Shown piece by piece: positions 55,451 through 62,922 of a stretch of DNA of 64,000 bases. A program made the translations under genes and the position numbers. The first letter of the stretch is position 1. Every line of letters starts with the position of its first letter. Under the pieces are notes generated by a model. That model saw only the letters and a program-made list of their open reading frames with translations. It searched no databases and was not told the origin of the DNA. The DNA comes from Pseudomonadota bacterium. GTDB taxonomy: Bacteria > Pseudomonadota > Gammaproteobacteria > Burkholderiales > Burkholderiaceae_C. Where the stretch lies: the NCBI GenBank assembly GCA_021816585.1, contig JAKAXL010000009.1, forward strand, positions 1 to 64,000, given 5' to 3'.

Positions 55451-55459
55451 TGTGGATAA
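55451..55459 (-). promoter_or_regulatory. DnaA box (perfect) before parE
   Basis: TTATCCACA on the minus strand, identical to the high-affinity DnaA-box consensus. It ends 7 bases before the parE start codon. Such an AT-rich 9-mer is rare at this GC content. Confidence 0.7.
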
Positions 55460-55470
55460 GACTCGAGAAA

Positions 55471-55479
55471 TGTGGACAA
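55471..55479 (-). promoter_or_regulatory. Second DnaA-box-like site before parE
   Basis: TTGTCCACA on the minus strand, one mismatch from TTATCCACA. It has the same orientation as the perfect box and lies exactly 20 bases from it, about two helical turns. Confidence 0.5.
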
Positions 55480-55517
55480 CCCGCGGCCCCTGCGAACGCC
55501 TCGCGCAACCGGCTCAT

Positions 55518-55526
55518 TTATCCCCA
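55518..55526 (+). promoter_or_regulatory. Third DnaA-box-like site before parE
   Basis: TTATCCCCA on the plus strand, one mismatch from the consensus, in the opposite orientation to the first two and next to a small TCCCC/GGGGA dyad. Confidence 0.4.
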
Positions 55527-55777
55527 CCGGATGGGGAAAGCCTGCCCCGCAAGCGCTGCCGAACCCAGGTTTCATGCGGCCCGGATCACCGATGCCCAAA
55601 AACCGGGCAGGGCATGCGCCGAGGTCGCGGACCTTGACAAGAGGCGCGCGGCATGCGAGCCACGCGGCAGCGGACGATTCTAGAACGCGGCACCCGCGCG
55701 GCCGCCGCGCAAGGCCGCGCGGGTGTCGCCGCAGGCGTAGCTGTGCTTGAATCCGGGGGTGCCACCGCAGGGCCCTC

Positions 55778-56389
55778 ATGCCGACATCTCCACCTCCATC
55801 GCCCGGGCTGCGAAGCTCCTCGCCCGACGCCCCGCCGCCGGCGGCGCCGTCGCCGTGGGTGACTCGCTTCGCGCCGCTGCTGCGCGCCCACGCGCAAGTG
55901 CTCGACCTGGCCTGCGGGCGCGGACGCCATGCGCGCGCGCTGGCCGCGCTGGGCCATCGGGTGCTGGCCGTCGACCGCGACGAATCCGCGCTGCGGGAGC
56001 TGCGCGGACTGCCGGGAATCGAGGTACTGGCTGCCGACCTGGAGGCCGCGGCGTGGCCGCTGGACGAACGGCGCTTCGACGCCGTGATCGTCACCAACTA
56101 CCTGTGGCGCCCGCTGCTGCCGTCGATCGTGCGCGCGGTGGACCGCGCCGGGGTGCTGCTGTACGAGACCTTCGCCCTCGGGCAGCAGGCCATCGGGCGC
56201 CCGCGCAACCCGCAGTTCCTGCTGCGCCCCGGCGAACTGCTCGACGCGGTGCGCCCCGGGTTGCGGGTGGTGGCCTACGAAGATGGATACGTCGCGTCGC
56301 CCCACCCGGCCTGCGTGCAACGCATCTGCGCGGTGCGCGAGCCCGATTCCGGCGCCGGCGATTCCCATGCGCCCAAGTACAATCTGTGA
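55778..56389 (+). CDS. Class I SAM-dependent methyltransferase
   Basis: A 203-residue Rossmann-fold methyltransferase. A Pro/Ser-rich lead of about 25 residues precedes motif I ([20 protein letters not shown]), the acidic end of strand 2 (AVDRDESAL) and motif IV around [15 protein letters not shown]. It resembles TehB-like methyltransferases, and its substrate is unknown. It sits 19 bases before dapA on the same strand, a common betaproteobacterial order. A TACAAT hexamer at its 3' end (56378-56383) may be a -10 for dapA. Confidence 0.85.
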   Translation: MPTSPPPSPGLRSSSPDAPPPAAPSPWVTRFAPLLRAHAQVLDLACGRGRHARALAALGHRVLAVDRDESALRELRGLPGIEVLAADLEAAAWPLDERRFDAVIVTNYLWRPLLPSIVRAVDRAGVLLYETFALGQQAIGRPRNPQFLLRPGELLDAVRPGLRVVAYEDGYVASPHPACVQRICAVREPDSGAGDSHAPKYNL

Positions 56390-56408
56390 ATTTCCCGAAG
56401 TGGCTGGC

Positions 56409-57296
56409 ATGAACACCATCACTGGCAGCATCGTGGCCCTGGTCACGCCCATGCATGAGGACGGCAGCGTCGACTTCGACGCGCTGCGCCGCCTGATCGA
56501 CTGGCACATCGCCGAAGGCACCGATTGCATCGGCGTCGTCGGAACCACCGGCGAGTCCCCCACGGTCAATGTGGAGGAACACCACGAAATCATCCGCGTC
56601 GCGGTCGAACAGGCAGGCGGGCGCGTGCCCATCATGGCGGGCGCCGGAGCCAACTCGACCGCCGAGGCGATCGAGCTGTCGCACTTCTGCAAGGAGGTCG
56701 GCGCCGACTGCACGCTGCAGGTCGTGCCCTACTACAACAAGCCGACGCAGGAAGGCATGTACCGGCATTTCCGGGCCATCGCCGAAGCCACCGACATCCC
56801 GATGGTGCTGTACAACGTGCCGGGGCGCACGGTGGCCGACCTGCAGGCCGACACCGTGCTGCGCCTGGCCGCCATCCCGAACATCGTCGGCATCAAGGAA
56901 GCCACCGGCAACATCGACCGCGCGCTGCAGATCCTGCGCAAGGCGCCCAGGGACTTCAGCGTCTACTCCGGCGACGACTTCACCGCGCTGGCGCTGATGC
57001 TGGTGGGCGGCAAGGGCAACGTCAGCGTCACCGCCAACCTGGTTCCACGCCTGATGCACGACATGTGCGTGGCGGCAGTCCAGGGGCGCGCGCGCGAAGC
57101 CACCGAGATGCACATGCGCATGATGGACCTGAACACGCTGCTGATGTGCGAACCCAACCCCACCGCGGTGAAGTGGGCGCTGGCCGCCGCCGGCCGCATC
57201 GAGAGCGGAATCCGGCTGCCGCTGGTGCCGCTGGCCGGCCGCCACGACGAACTGCGCACGGCGATGGCCGCGCTGGGCATTTCCGTCCTTCATTAA
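56409..57296 (+). CDS. dapA: 4-hydroxy-tetrahydrodipicolinate synthase
   Basis: A 295-residue TIM-barrel lyase that condenses pyruvate with aspartate semialdehyde in lysine and diaminopimelate synthesis. The Schiff-base Lys lies in [10 protein letters not shown], the catalytic Tyr in [10 protein letters not shown], and the GTTGESPT loop is present. ATG 56409 is the family start. It is followed by bamC 13 bases later, as in many proteobacteria. Confidence 0.97.
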   Translation: MNTITGSIVALVTPMHEDGSVDFDALRRLIDWHIAEGTDCIGVVGTTGESPTVNVEEHHEIIRVAVEQAGGRVPIMAGAGANSTAEAIELSHFCKEVGADCTLQVVPYYNKPTQEGMYRHFRAIAEATDIPMVLYNVPGRTVADLQADTVLRLAAIPNIVGIKEATGNIDRALQILRKAPRDFSVYSGDDFTALALMLVGGKGNVSVTANLVPRLMHDMCVAAVQGRAREATEMHMRMMDLNTLLMCEPNPTAVKWALAAAGRIESGIRLPLVPLAGRHDELRTAMAALGISVLH

Positions 57297-57309
57297 CCCA
57301 TCACACGTT

Positions 57310-58482
57310 ATGCGCCGAAATTCTGTTCGCGGCCTGCCGCACGCGCGTCGCAGCTGCCTGGCCGCCGCCGTGGCCGCGGTCCTCGCCCTCGCAGGCTGCT
57401 CGTCGGTCAGTGACGTCGTGCACGGCCACTCGGTCGACTACCAGAGCGCCAAGGCGGGTCCGTCGCTGGACGTGCCGCCGGATCTGACGCAACTGGCGCA
57501 CGACCAGCGCTACGCGATCCCGGGGCAAGGCTCCCGGCAGGAACCGGTGAGCGCGCTGGCCTATCAGAGCACGGTACAGCAGGAACAGCAGCAGGCGGCC
57601 AGCCGCTCGGTGCTGCCGGAATTCCCCGGCATGCACATCGAGCAGCAGGGTACGCAGCGCTGGCTGGTCGTCGACGCCAGCCCGGACGCGCTGTGGGACA
57701 AGGTGCAGACCTTCTGGCAGCAGAACGGCTTCTACCTCACCGAGTCCGACCGCCAGCTGGGGGTGATGCAGACCGACTGGGCCGAGAACCGCGCCAAGCT
57801 GCCGAAGGACTTCATCCGCAAGTACCTCGGCAAGGTGTTCAACTCGCTGTACGACACCGGGGAGCGCGACCGCTACCGCACGGTGTTCGAACGCACCGCG
57901 AACGGCAAGGGAACGCAGATCTTCATCAGCCACCAGACCATGGTCGAGGTCTACACCGACGCCCAGCACACGCAGACCGTGTGGCAGCCCGGAACGCCCG
58001 ATCCGACCCTCGACGAGGTGTTCCTGCGCAAGCTGATGGTCAGCCTCGGCGCCACCGACCAGCAGGCGAAGGAGCAACTCACCGTCGCGCAGCATCAGGC
58101 GCAGCAGGTGCCGCAGGCCGTGCTGGTCGACGACGGCCATGCGCTGCAACTGCCGGACGACCTGGAGCACGCGTGGCGTCGCGTCAGCCTGGCGCTGAAC
58201 ACCGCCGGTTTCACCGTCACCGACCGCAACCGCAGCGCCGGCACCTTCGACGTGCGCTACGTCAATCCGCAGGCCGCGCTGAAGGCCGAGCGCGACAGCG
58301 TGGGCTTCTTCGGCAAGCTGTTCGGCGAGAAGAGCCCCAGCGTGACCCCGCAACGCCTGAGCATCGCCGTGCAGGCGGCCGGAACCGGATCGCGCGTGAC
58401 CGTGCATGCGCTCGACGCCGGCCCCGACGCCGCTGCCTCCGAGAGCAACATCCTGCACGTGCTGCTGCAGCAACTGCAGTAG
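57310..58482 (+). CDS. bamC: Outer membrane assembly lipoprotein BamC
   Basis: A 390-residue lipoprotein of the BAM complex, which inserts beta-barrel proteins. The signal peptide ends with the lipobox LALAGC (Cys about residue 31). A flexible stretch with DYQSAKAGPSLDVPPDL, the segment that contacts BamD, follows. Two helix-grip domains come after it, with RWLVVDASPDALWDKVQTFW and the C-terminal HALQLPDDLEHAWRRV as repeats of the same fold. A perfect intrinsic terminator follows the stop. Confidence 0.92.
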   Translation: MRRNSVRGLPHARRSCLAAAVAAVLALAGCSSVSDVVHGHSVDYQSAKAGPSLDVPPDLTQLAHDQRYAIPGQGSRQEPVSALAYQSTVQQEQQQAASRSVLPEFPGMHIEQQGTQRWLVVDASPDALWDKVQTFWQQNGFYLTESDRQLGVMQTDWAENRAKLPKDFIRKYLGKVFNSLYDTGERDRYRTVFERTANGKGTQIFISHQTMVEVYTDAQHTQTVWQPGTPDPTLDEVFLRKLMVSLGATDQQAKEQLTVAQHQAQQVPQAVLVDDGHALQLPDDLEHAWRRVSLALNTAGFTVTDRNRSAGTFDVRYVNPQAALKAERDSVGFFGKLFGEKSPSVTPQRLSIAVQAAGTGSRVTVHALDAGPDAAASESNILHVLLQQLQ

Positions 58483-58512
58483 GAGCCGCCGCCGCGGCAC
58501 CGCCGCAGCAGC

Positions 58513-58541
58513 AAAGAGCCCGGGTCACCCCGGGCTCTTTT
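58513..58541. terminator. Intrinsic terminator after bamC
   Basis: AAAGAGCCCGGG (58513-58524), loop TCAC, CCCGGGCTCTTT (58529-58540), then a further T. The perfect 12-bp stem has A and T runs at its ends, so it should work for bamC and, as a mirror image, for the minus-strand genes that end at 58579. Confidence 0.9.
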
Positions 58542-58578
58542 CGCTCCGCGTTCGCTCCGCGCCTGCCGCCGGCTCGCG

Positions 58579-58710
58579 CTATCCGCCGACTCCGCGGGAG
58601 CCGGCTCGGTGCCGGCCGCTTTTCTCCTGCCTGATCACCAGCGCGGTCGTAAGTATCGCCCACACGATCATGGTGATCGAGAAAAGCAGGATCTGCATAT
58701 CGAAGCTCAC
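58579..58710 (-). CDS. Small single-pass membrane protein (43 aa)
   Basis: A GTG-started frame of 43 codons. A GAGGAG box lies 7 bases upstream, inside the end of the preceding small gene, and only one base separates the two genes. Residues 4-26 (DMQILLFSITMIVWAILTT) form one clear membrane helix, followed by a basic tail (RQEKSGRHRAGSRG) that should stay in the cytosol. It is not recognised as a known family. It is the last gene before the shared terminator and probably co-transcribed with the desaturase. Confidence 0.5.
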   Translation of the reverse strand: MSFDMQILLFSITMIVWAILTTALVIRQEKSGRHRAGSRGVGG

Positions 58711-58711
58711 G

Positions 58712-58897
58712 TCACTTCTCCTCGCCGCGTGCAGGCCTGGAGCAGTCGGCATGCAGCGCCGATTGCTGCCGACGAAGCTCGGTCGTGCGTACCTGGTAAG
58801 CCAGGTAGATGAAGGCGAACCATACGCTGCAAGCCAGAAGAACGGCAAAGACCTGACTGTTGGCGATCGAAAGGCCCGACACGGCCGCGAATTGCAT
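58712..58897 (-). CDS. Small membrane protein (61 aa, possibly 88 aa)
   Basis: A short frame behind the desaturase. Residues SQVFAVLLACSVWFAFIYLAYQVR make one membrane helix, and the charged tail is RTTELRRQQ and further. The ATG at 58897 has a GGAGG box 11 bases upstream. A GTG at 58978 would extend it to 88 residues but has no ribosome site and would include a hairpin sequence. It is not recognised as a known family. The overlap of ribosome site and stop with the 43-residue gene suggests coupled translation. Confidence 0.5.
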   Translation of the reverse strand: MQFAAVSGLSIANSQVFAVLLACSVWFAFIYLAYQVRTTELRRQQSALHADCSRPARGEEK

Positions 58898-59005
58898 GTA
58901 GGCCAGCGCCTCCAGATGCAACTTGCCCACGACCAACCAGGGGGCTTCCACGTCGATCCGCCCGGCCGTGCCCGGCACGGCGCGGGGGATCCGCGCTGCG
59001 CGGCT

Positions 59006-60205
59006 TCAGGCGTAGCTGCGCACGCGCAGCGACAGCGCCTGCAACGCGGCGATCCCGCTGTGCTCGGCGCGCAGGCACCAGTCCTGCAGGCGCTGGCGCA
59101 GCTGCTCGGCGGAGGCCGACGAGTGCTGCCACACCTGCGACAGCTCTTCACGCATGCGCAGCAGGGTCTGCAGCGCCGGGCTGCCCTGCGCGGCCGCGTG
59201 GATGGCCGCCAGCGACGGCGCATCGAGCATGTCCGGCTCGTGGCTGACCAGGCGGCGCGCGGCGCGCAGTTCGAGCACGCGCGAGCGCGCTCCCCCGGCG
59301 GCGCGCACGCGGCGCAGTTCCTCGCGCAGCATGCGGCGCAGTTCGCGCGCGTAACGCGCCATCAGGTCGTAGCGGTTGGCGATCACGCTTTGCAGCAGCG
59401 CCGGGTCGACCTGCGCGCGCGCCTCGCCGAGGCGAGCCTTCGGCGGCAGCTTGCGCACCTGCGCCAGGCCCAGCCACGAGAACAGGCGGATGTAGCCCCA
59501 GCCGATGTCGAATTCCCACCACTTCACCGACAGCTTCGCCGAGGTCGGGAAGGTGTGATGATTGTTGTGCAGTTCCTCGCCGCCGATGATCAGGCCCCAG
59601 GGCGACACGTTGTGGCTGGCGTCGCGGCTGGCGAAATTGCGATAGCCCCACCAGTGGCCCAGGCCGTTGACCACGCCGGCCGCCCAGATCGGGATCCACA
59701 GCATCTGCACCGCCCACACGGTGGCCCCGATCGCGCCGAACAGCAGCAGGTCGACGATCAGCATCAGGCCCACGCCGTGCCAGGTCAGGCGAGCGTAGAC
59801 CCGGCGCTCCAGCCAGTCGTCGGGAGTCCCGTGACCGTAGCGCTGCAGCGTCTGCTCGTTCGCCGCTTCCGCGCGGTACAGCTCGGCGCCGCGCAGCAGC
59901 ACGCTGCGCAGCCCGAGCACGACCGGGCTGTGCGGGTCCTCGGCGGTTTCGCAGCGCGCATGGTGCTTGCGATGCACCGCCACCCACTGGCGGGTCGACA
60001 TGCCGGTGGAAAGCCACAGCCACAGCCGGAATACGTGCATCAGCGCCGGATGCAGATCCAGTGCGCGGTGCGCCTGCGAACGGTGCAGGAACACCGTCAC
60101 GGCGATGATCGTCAGGTGGCACGCCAGCAGCGTGTACAGCACGATGGTCCACGGACCCGCGTGCAACAGGCCGTGCGCGGCCCAATCTTGCAAGACTTCC
60201 AGCAT
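59006..60205 (-). CDS. Membrane fatty acid (acyl-CoA delta-9 type) desaturase
   Basis: A 399-residue integral membrane di-iron enzyme. The three histidine boxes are HRSQAH, HRKHH and HNNHH in order, set between hydrophobic pairs of helices. Such enzymes introduce double bases-saving cis double bonds into acyl chains and adjust membrane fluidity. The region beyond about residue 280 is a hydrophilic Arg/Leu/Glu-rich helical extension that typical delta-9 desaturases lack or have shorter. The ATG at 60205 is preferred to in-frame GTGs upstream. Two small membrane genes follow on the same strand. Confidence 0.9.
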   Translation of the reverse strand: MLEVLQDWAAHGLLHAGPWTIVLYTLLACHLTIIAVTVFLHRSQAHRALDLHPALMHVFRLWLWLSTGMSTRQWVAVHRKHHARCETAEDPHSPVVLGLRSVLLRGAELYRAEAANEQTLQRYGHGTPDDWLERRVYARLTWHGVGLMLIVDLLLFGAIGATVWAVQMLWIPIWAAGVVNGLGHWWGYRNFASRDASHNVSPWGLIIGGEELHNNHHTFPTSAKLSVKWWEFDIGWGYIRLFSWLGLAQVRKLPPKARLGEARAQVDPALLQSVIANRYDLMARYARELRRMLREELRRVRAAGGARSRVLELRAARRLVSHEPDMLDAPSLAAIHAAAQGSPALQTLLRMREELSQVWQHSSASAEQLRQRLQDWCLRAEHSGIAALQALSLRVRSYA

Positions 60206-60247
60206 CGATGATTCCACAACGACGCGCCGCCGCGGGCGGCGCAAACC

Positions 60248-60272
60248 GGGAACCGGCGACCCGCCGGCTCCC
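60248..60272. terminator. Hairpin between rsmB and the desaturase gene
   Basis: GGGAACCGGCG (60248-60258) pairs with CGCCGGCTCCC (60262-60272) with one mismatch and a 3-base loop. It lies about 75 bases beyond the rsmB stop and 43 bases before the desaturase start, so it may end the purN-rsmB transcript or shape the desaturase leader. There is only a short T-run. Confidence 0.4.
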
Positions 60273-60346
60273 GAAGGACTTCAAGCAAGACTTATACCAC
60301 AGGCGCGCCGCGAGGGTCCGGGGGAAATCCTGCGCACGACCGCGCT

Positions 60347-61651
60347 TCAATCGCCGCGCTGCAGGATCGCGGCGAAGAAGCCGTCCGTGCCGTGCCGGTG
60401 CGGGTACAGCCGCAGATAGGGTCCGGCAGGCGGCTCGCCGGGCAGGCGCTGGCGACGCCACCAATCGGCGGCGTCGAGCAGGCGCAGCGAGGAATTCGCG
60501 GCCAGCAGTCCTTCGACGACCTGGCGGTTCTCGGCATCCAGCAGGCTGCAGGTGGCATAGACCAGAAGCCCGCCCGGCTTGAGCAGGCGCGCCGCCTGCG
60601 CGACGATGGCCGCCTGCTGCCGCGCCAGCCGCGGCAGGTCCTCCTCGTGCATGCGCCACTTCAGGTCGGGGTTGCGGCGCAGCGTGCCGACGCCGCTGCA
60701 CGGCGCGTCGACCAGCACGCGGTCGAGCTTGCCCGCCAGGCGCTGCACGCGCTCGTCGCGCTCGCTGGAGATGGCCACCGGGTACACATTGGACAGGCCG
60801 CTGCGCGCCAGCCGCGGGCGCAGCTTTTCCAGCCGGGTCTGCGACACGTCGAAGGCGTAGAGGCGGCCGCTGCTGCGCATCATCGCCCCCAGCGCCAGGG
60901 TCTTGCCGCCGGCGCCGGCGCAGAAGTCCGCCACCATCTCGCCGCGGCGCGGCGCCAGCAGCAGCGCCAGCAGCTGGCTGCCCTCGTCCTGCACCTCGAC
61001 CCAGCCCTGTTCGAAGGCGCTGCTGCGCTGCAGCGCCGGCTTGCCGCGCACGCGCAATCCCCATGGCGACAGCGCGGTCGGCTCGCACTCGATGCCCTGC
61101 TCGCGCAAAGCCTGCTGCGCCTGCTCGCGGGTGGCCTTCAGCAGGTTCACCCGCAGGTCCAGCGGAGCCGGCTGCAACAGCGCCCGGGCGAGCGCCTCGA
61201 AATCCTCGTCCGCTTCGGCGGGCAGCGCCTCGCGCAGCTGCCGGGCCAGCCAGTCGGGCAGGCTCAGGCGCAACGCCGGCGCAAGGCCCGACACGTCCTG
61301 CGCCAGCGCGCGTTCGCGCCACTCCAGCAACGGCGCGGGAAAGCCCGCCCCGGCGACCGCGCCCTGCCAGCCCAGCGCCAGCAGGCGCAGCTCGGCGCCG
61401 CCCTCGGGAGCTCCCTGCGCCAGATGACGCCACAGGCGCAGGTTGCGCACCACCGCGTACACGGTCTCGGCCAGCACGTGGCGGTCACGCTGGCCGAGTC
61501 GCGGGTGGGCGCGGAAATAGCGCGACACCACCGCGTCGGCCGGGAATTCGAACACCAGCACCGCGCGCAGCAGTTGCACCGCGGCATCGAGCAGCCCGCC
61601 GCCCGCCGCGCGCTGCGCGCCACGCGGCGCTCGCGACTTCGCCGTGCTCAT
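60347..61651 (-). CDS. rsmB: 16S rRNA (cytosine967-C5)-methyltransferase RsmB
   Basis: A 434-residue RNA methyltransferase of the NOL1/NOP2/Sun family. The N-terminal helical region (RHVLAETVYAVVRNLRLWR) resembles the NusB-like domain of RsmB. The SAM site is DFCAGAGGKTLALG. The two catalytic cysteines are in DAPCSGVGTLRRNPDLKWR and VYATCSLLDAENRQVVE. The ATG overlaps the purN stop (ATGA), so the two are coupled. A Ser/Ala/Arg-rich lead of about 20 residues is present. Confidence 0.92.
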   Translation of the reverse strand: MSTAKSRAPRGAQRAAGGGLLDAAVQLLRAVLVFEFPADAVVSRYFRAHPRLGQRDRHVLAETVYAVVRNLRLWRHLAQGAPEGGAELRLLALGWQGAVAGAGFPAPLLEWRERALAQDVSGLAPALRLSLPDWLARQLREALPAEADEDFEALARALLQPAPLDLRVNLLKATREQAQQALREQGIECEPTALSPWGLRVRGKPALQRSSAFEQGWVEVQDEGSQLLALLLAPRRGEMVADFCAGAGGKTLALGAMMRSSGRLYAFDVSQTRLEKLRPRLARSGLSNVYPVAISSERDERVQRLAGKLDRVLVDAPCSGVGTLRRNPDLKWRMHEEDLPRLARQQAAIVAQAARLLKPGGLLVYATCSLLDAENRQVVEGLLAANSSLRLLDAADWWRRQRLPGEPPAGPYLRLYPHRHGTDGFFAAILQRGD

Positions 61652-62301
61652 CGCCGAAGCTCCGCGGCGGCGCCGGCCTGCCGGATCGGCAGCACGCGCA
61701 CGCGCTGGCCCTGCACGCGCAACCGGCCCTCGACCAGCGCGCGCACCGCCGCGGGGTAGATGCGATGCTCCTGCTCCAGCACGCGCGCGGCCAGGCTGGC
61801 CTCGGTGTCGTCGTCCAGCACCGGCACCACCGCCTGCTCGACGATCGGGCCGGCGTCGAGTTCGGGGCTGACCAGGTGCACGGTGGCGCCGTGCCAGCGC
61901 ACGCCCGCCTCGAGCGCCCGCCGATGCGTGTGCAGCCCGGGAAAGGCCGGCAGCAGCGAAGGGTGCACGTTGATCAGGCGCCCTTCGAAATGCTGCACGA
62001 AACGCGGGCCGAGCATGCGCATGAACCCGGCCAGCACCACCGCCGCCGGGGCGTGCGCGTCCACACGCTGCATCAGCAGCGTGTCGTAGGCCTCGCGGCT
62101 GGCCGCCGCGCGGTGGTCCAGCACCTCGGTCGCGATGCCCTGCGAGGCGGCGTAGCGCAGACCCGGCGCATCGGCGCGGTTGCTGATGACGGCGGCGACA
62201 CGCGCCGGCCAGTGCTGTTCGAGGCTGGCCCGCACGATGGCCTGGAGATTCGACCCTGCGCCTGAGATCAGGACGACGATCGTGGAAACTTGCTCGGGCA
62301 T
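61648..62301 (-). CDS. purN: Phosphoribosylglycinamide formyltransferase
   Basis: A 217-residue enzyme of purine synthesis that formylates glycinamide ribonucleotide with 10-formyltetrahydrofolate. Motifs [13 protein letters not shown], the formyl-folate loop [13 protein letters not shown] and the catalytic Asn-His-Asp set in [15 protein letters not shown] and [10 protein letters not shown] are all present. It is the first gene of a minus-strand pair with rsmB and diverges from nrdR. Confidence 0.96.
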   Translation of the reverse strand: MPEQVSTIVVLISGAGSNLQAIVRASLEQHWPARVAAVISNRADAPGLRYAASQGIATEVLDHRAAASREAYDTLLMQRVDAHAPAAVVLAGFMRMLGPRFVQHFEGRLINVHPSLLPAFPGLHTHRRALEAGVRWHGATVHLVSPELDAGPIVEQAVVPVLDDDTEASLAARVLEQEHRIYPAAVRALVEGRLRVQGQRVRVLPIRQAGAAAELRR

Positions 62302-62381
62302 GGACGAAGTGTAGTGGCCGGCTGGACGGCGCCTGCCGCGGCGCGTCGGATAATGGGCCATTTGCGCCTGCCCGAACCGCC

Positions 62382-62885
62382 ATGAAATGCCCGTTCTGCC
62401 AGCATCCCGACACCCAGGTGGTGGAGACCCGCGAGGTCGAGGACGCCACGGCATTGCGCAGGCGCCGGCGCTGCGCCGGCTGCGACAAGCGCTTCACCAC
62501 CTACGAGCGCGCCGAGGTCAGCTTCCCGGCCGTGGTCAAACGCGACGGGCGGCGCGTCGAGTACTCGCGCGCCAAGCTCGAGGCCTCGCTGACGCTGGCG
62601 CTGCGCAAGCGCCCGGTGCCGGCCGAGCATGTCGACGCCGCGATCGGGCGCATCGAGCAGCGCCTGCTGCAAAGCGGCGCGCGCGAGCTCGACTCCACCC
62701 ATCTGGGCGAATGGGTGATGGACGAACTCAAGCGCATGGACGACGTCGCCTACGTGCGCTTCGCCTCCGTCTACCGCAGTTTCAAGGACCCGGCGCAGTT
62801 CGTGCAGATCCTCGAGGAAATGGCACGCGGCGCGACGCCGCGGGCGCCGGCGCGGCGCAGCACCCGCGGCGGGCGCAAGTCATGA
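62382..62885 (+). CDS. nrdR: Transcriptional repressor NrdR
   Basis: A 167-residue nucleotide-sensing repressor of ribonucleotide reductase genes. The zinc ribbon is [17 protein letters not shown] with a second pair CAGC in [15 protein letters not shown]. The ATP-cone follows ([19 protein letters not shown]). When loaded with dATP or ATP it binds NrdR boxes. It lies before ribD, a conserved order. A basic tail of about 20 residues is extra. Confidence 0.97.
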   Translation: MKCPFCQHPDTQVVETREVEDATALRRRRRCAGCDKRFTTYERAEVSFPAVVKRDGRRVEYSRAKLEASLTLALRKRPVPAEHVDAAIGRIEQRLLQSGARELDSTHLGEWVMDELKRMDDVAYVRFASVYRSFKDPAQFVQILEEMARGATPRAPARRSTRGGRKS

Positions 62886-62922
62886 GCCGGCACGGCGGCC
62901 CGCGGCGTCCCCGGAGCGCGCG

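Larger units (their letters stand above)
55444..55777. other. Divergent intergenic region of parE and the methyltransferase gene
   Basis: 334 bases with no protein gene that I can support. The parE-proximal third holds three DnaA-box-like sequences and a GATAAAT tract on the minus strand that could be part of the parE promoter. TTGACA at 55634-55639 (plus strand) and the palindrome TTCTAGAA (55678-55685) lie in the methyltransferase-proximal half, but no complete promoter could be assigned. Confidence 0.5.

Noticed and set aside
55444-55777. Replication origin at the DnaA-box cluster
   Set aside because: There is no AT-rich unwinding tract, only three boxes, and no dnaA, dnaN or gyrB nearby. 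A regulatory or titration role is more modest and fits better.
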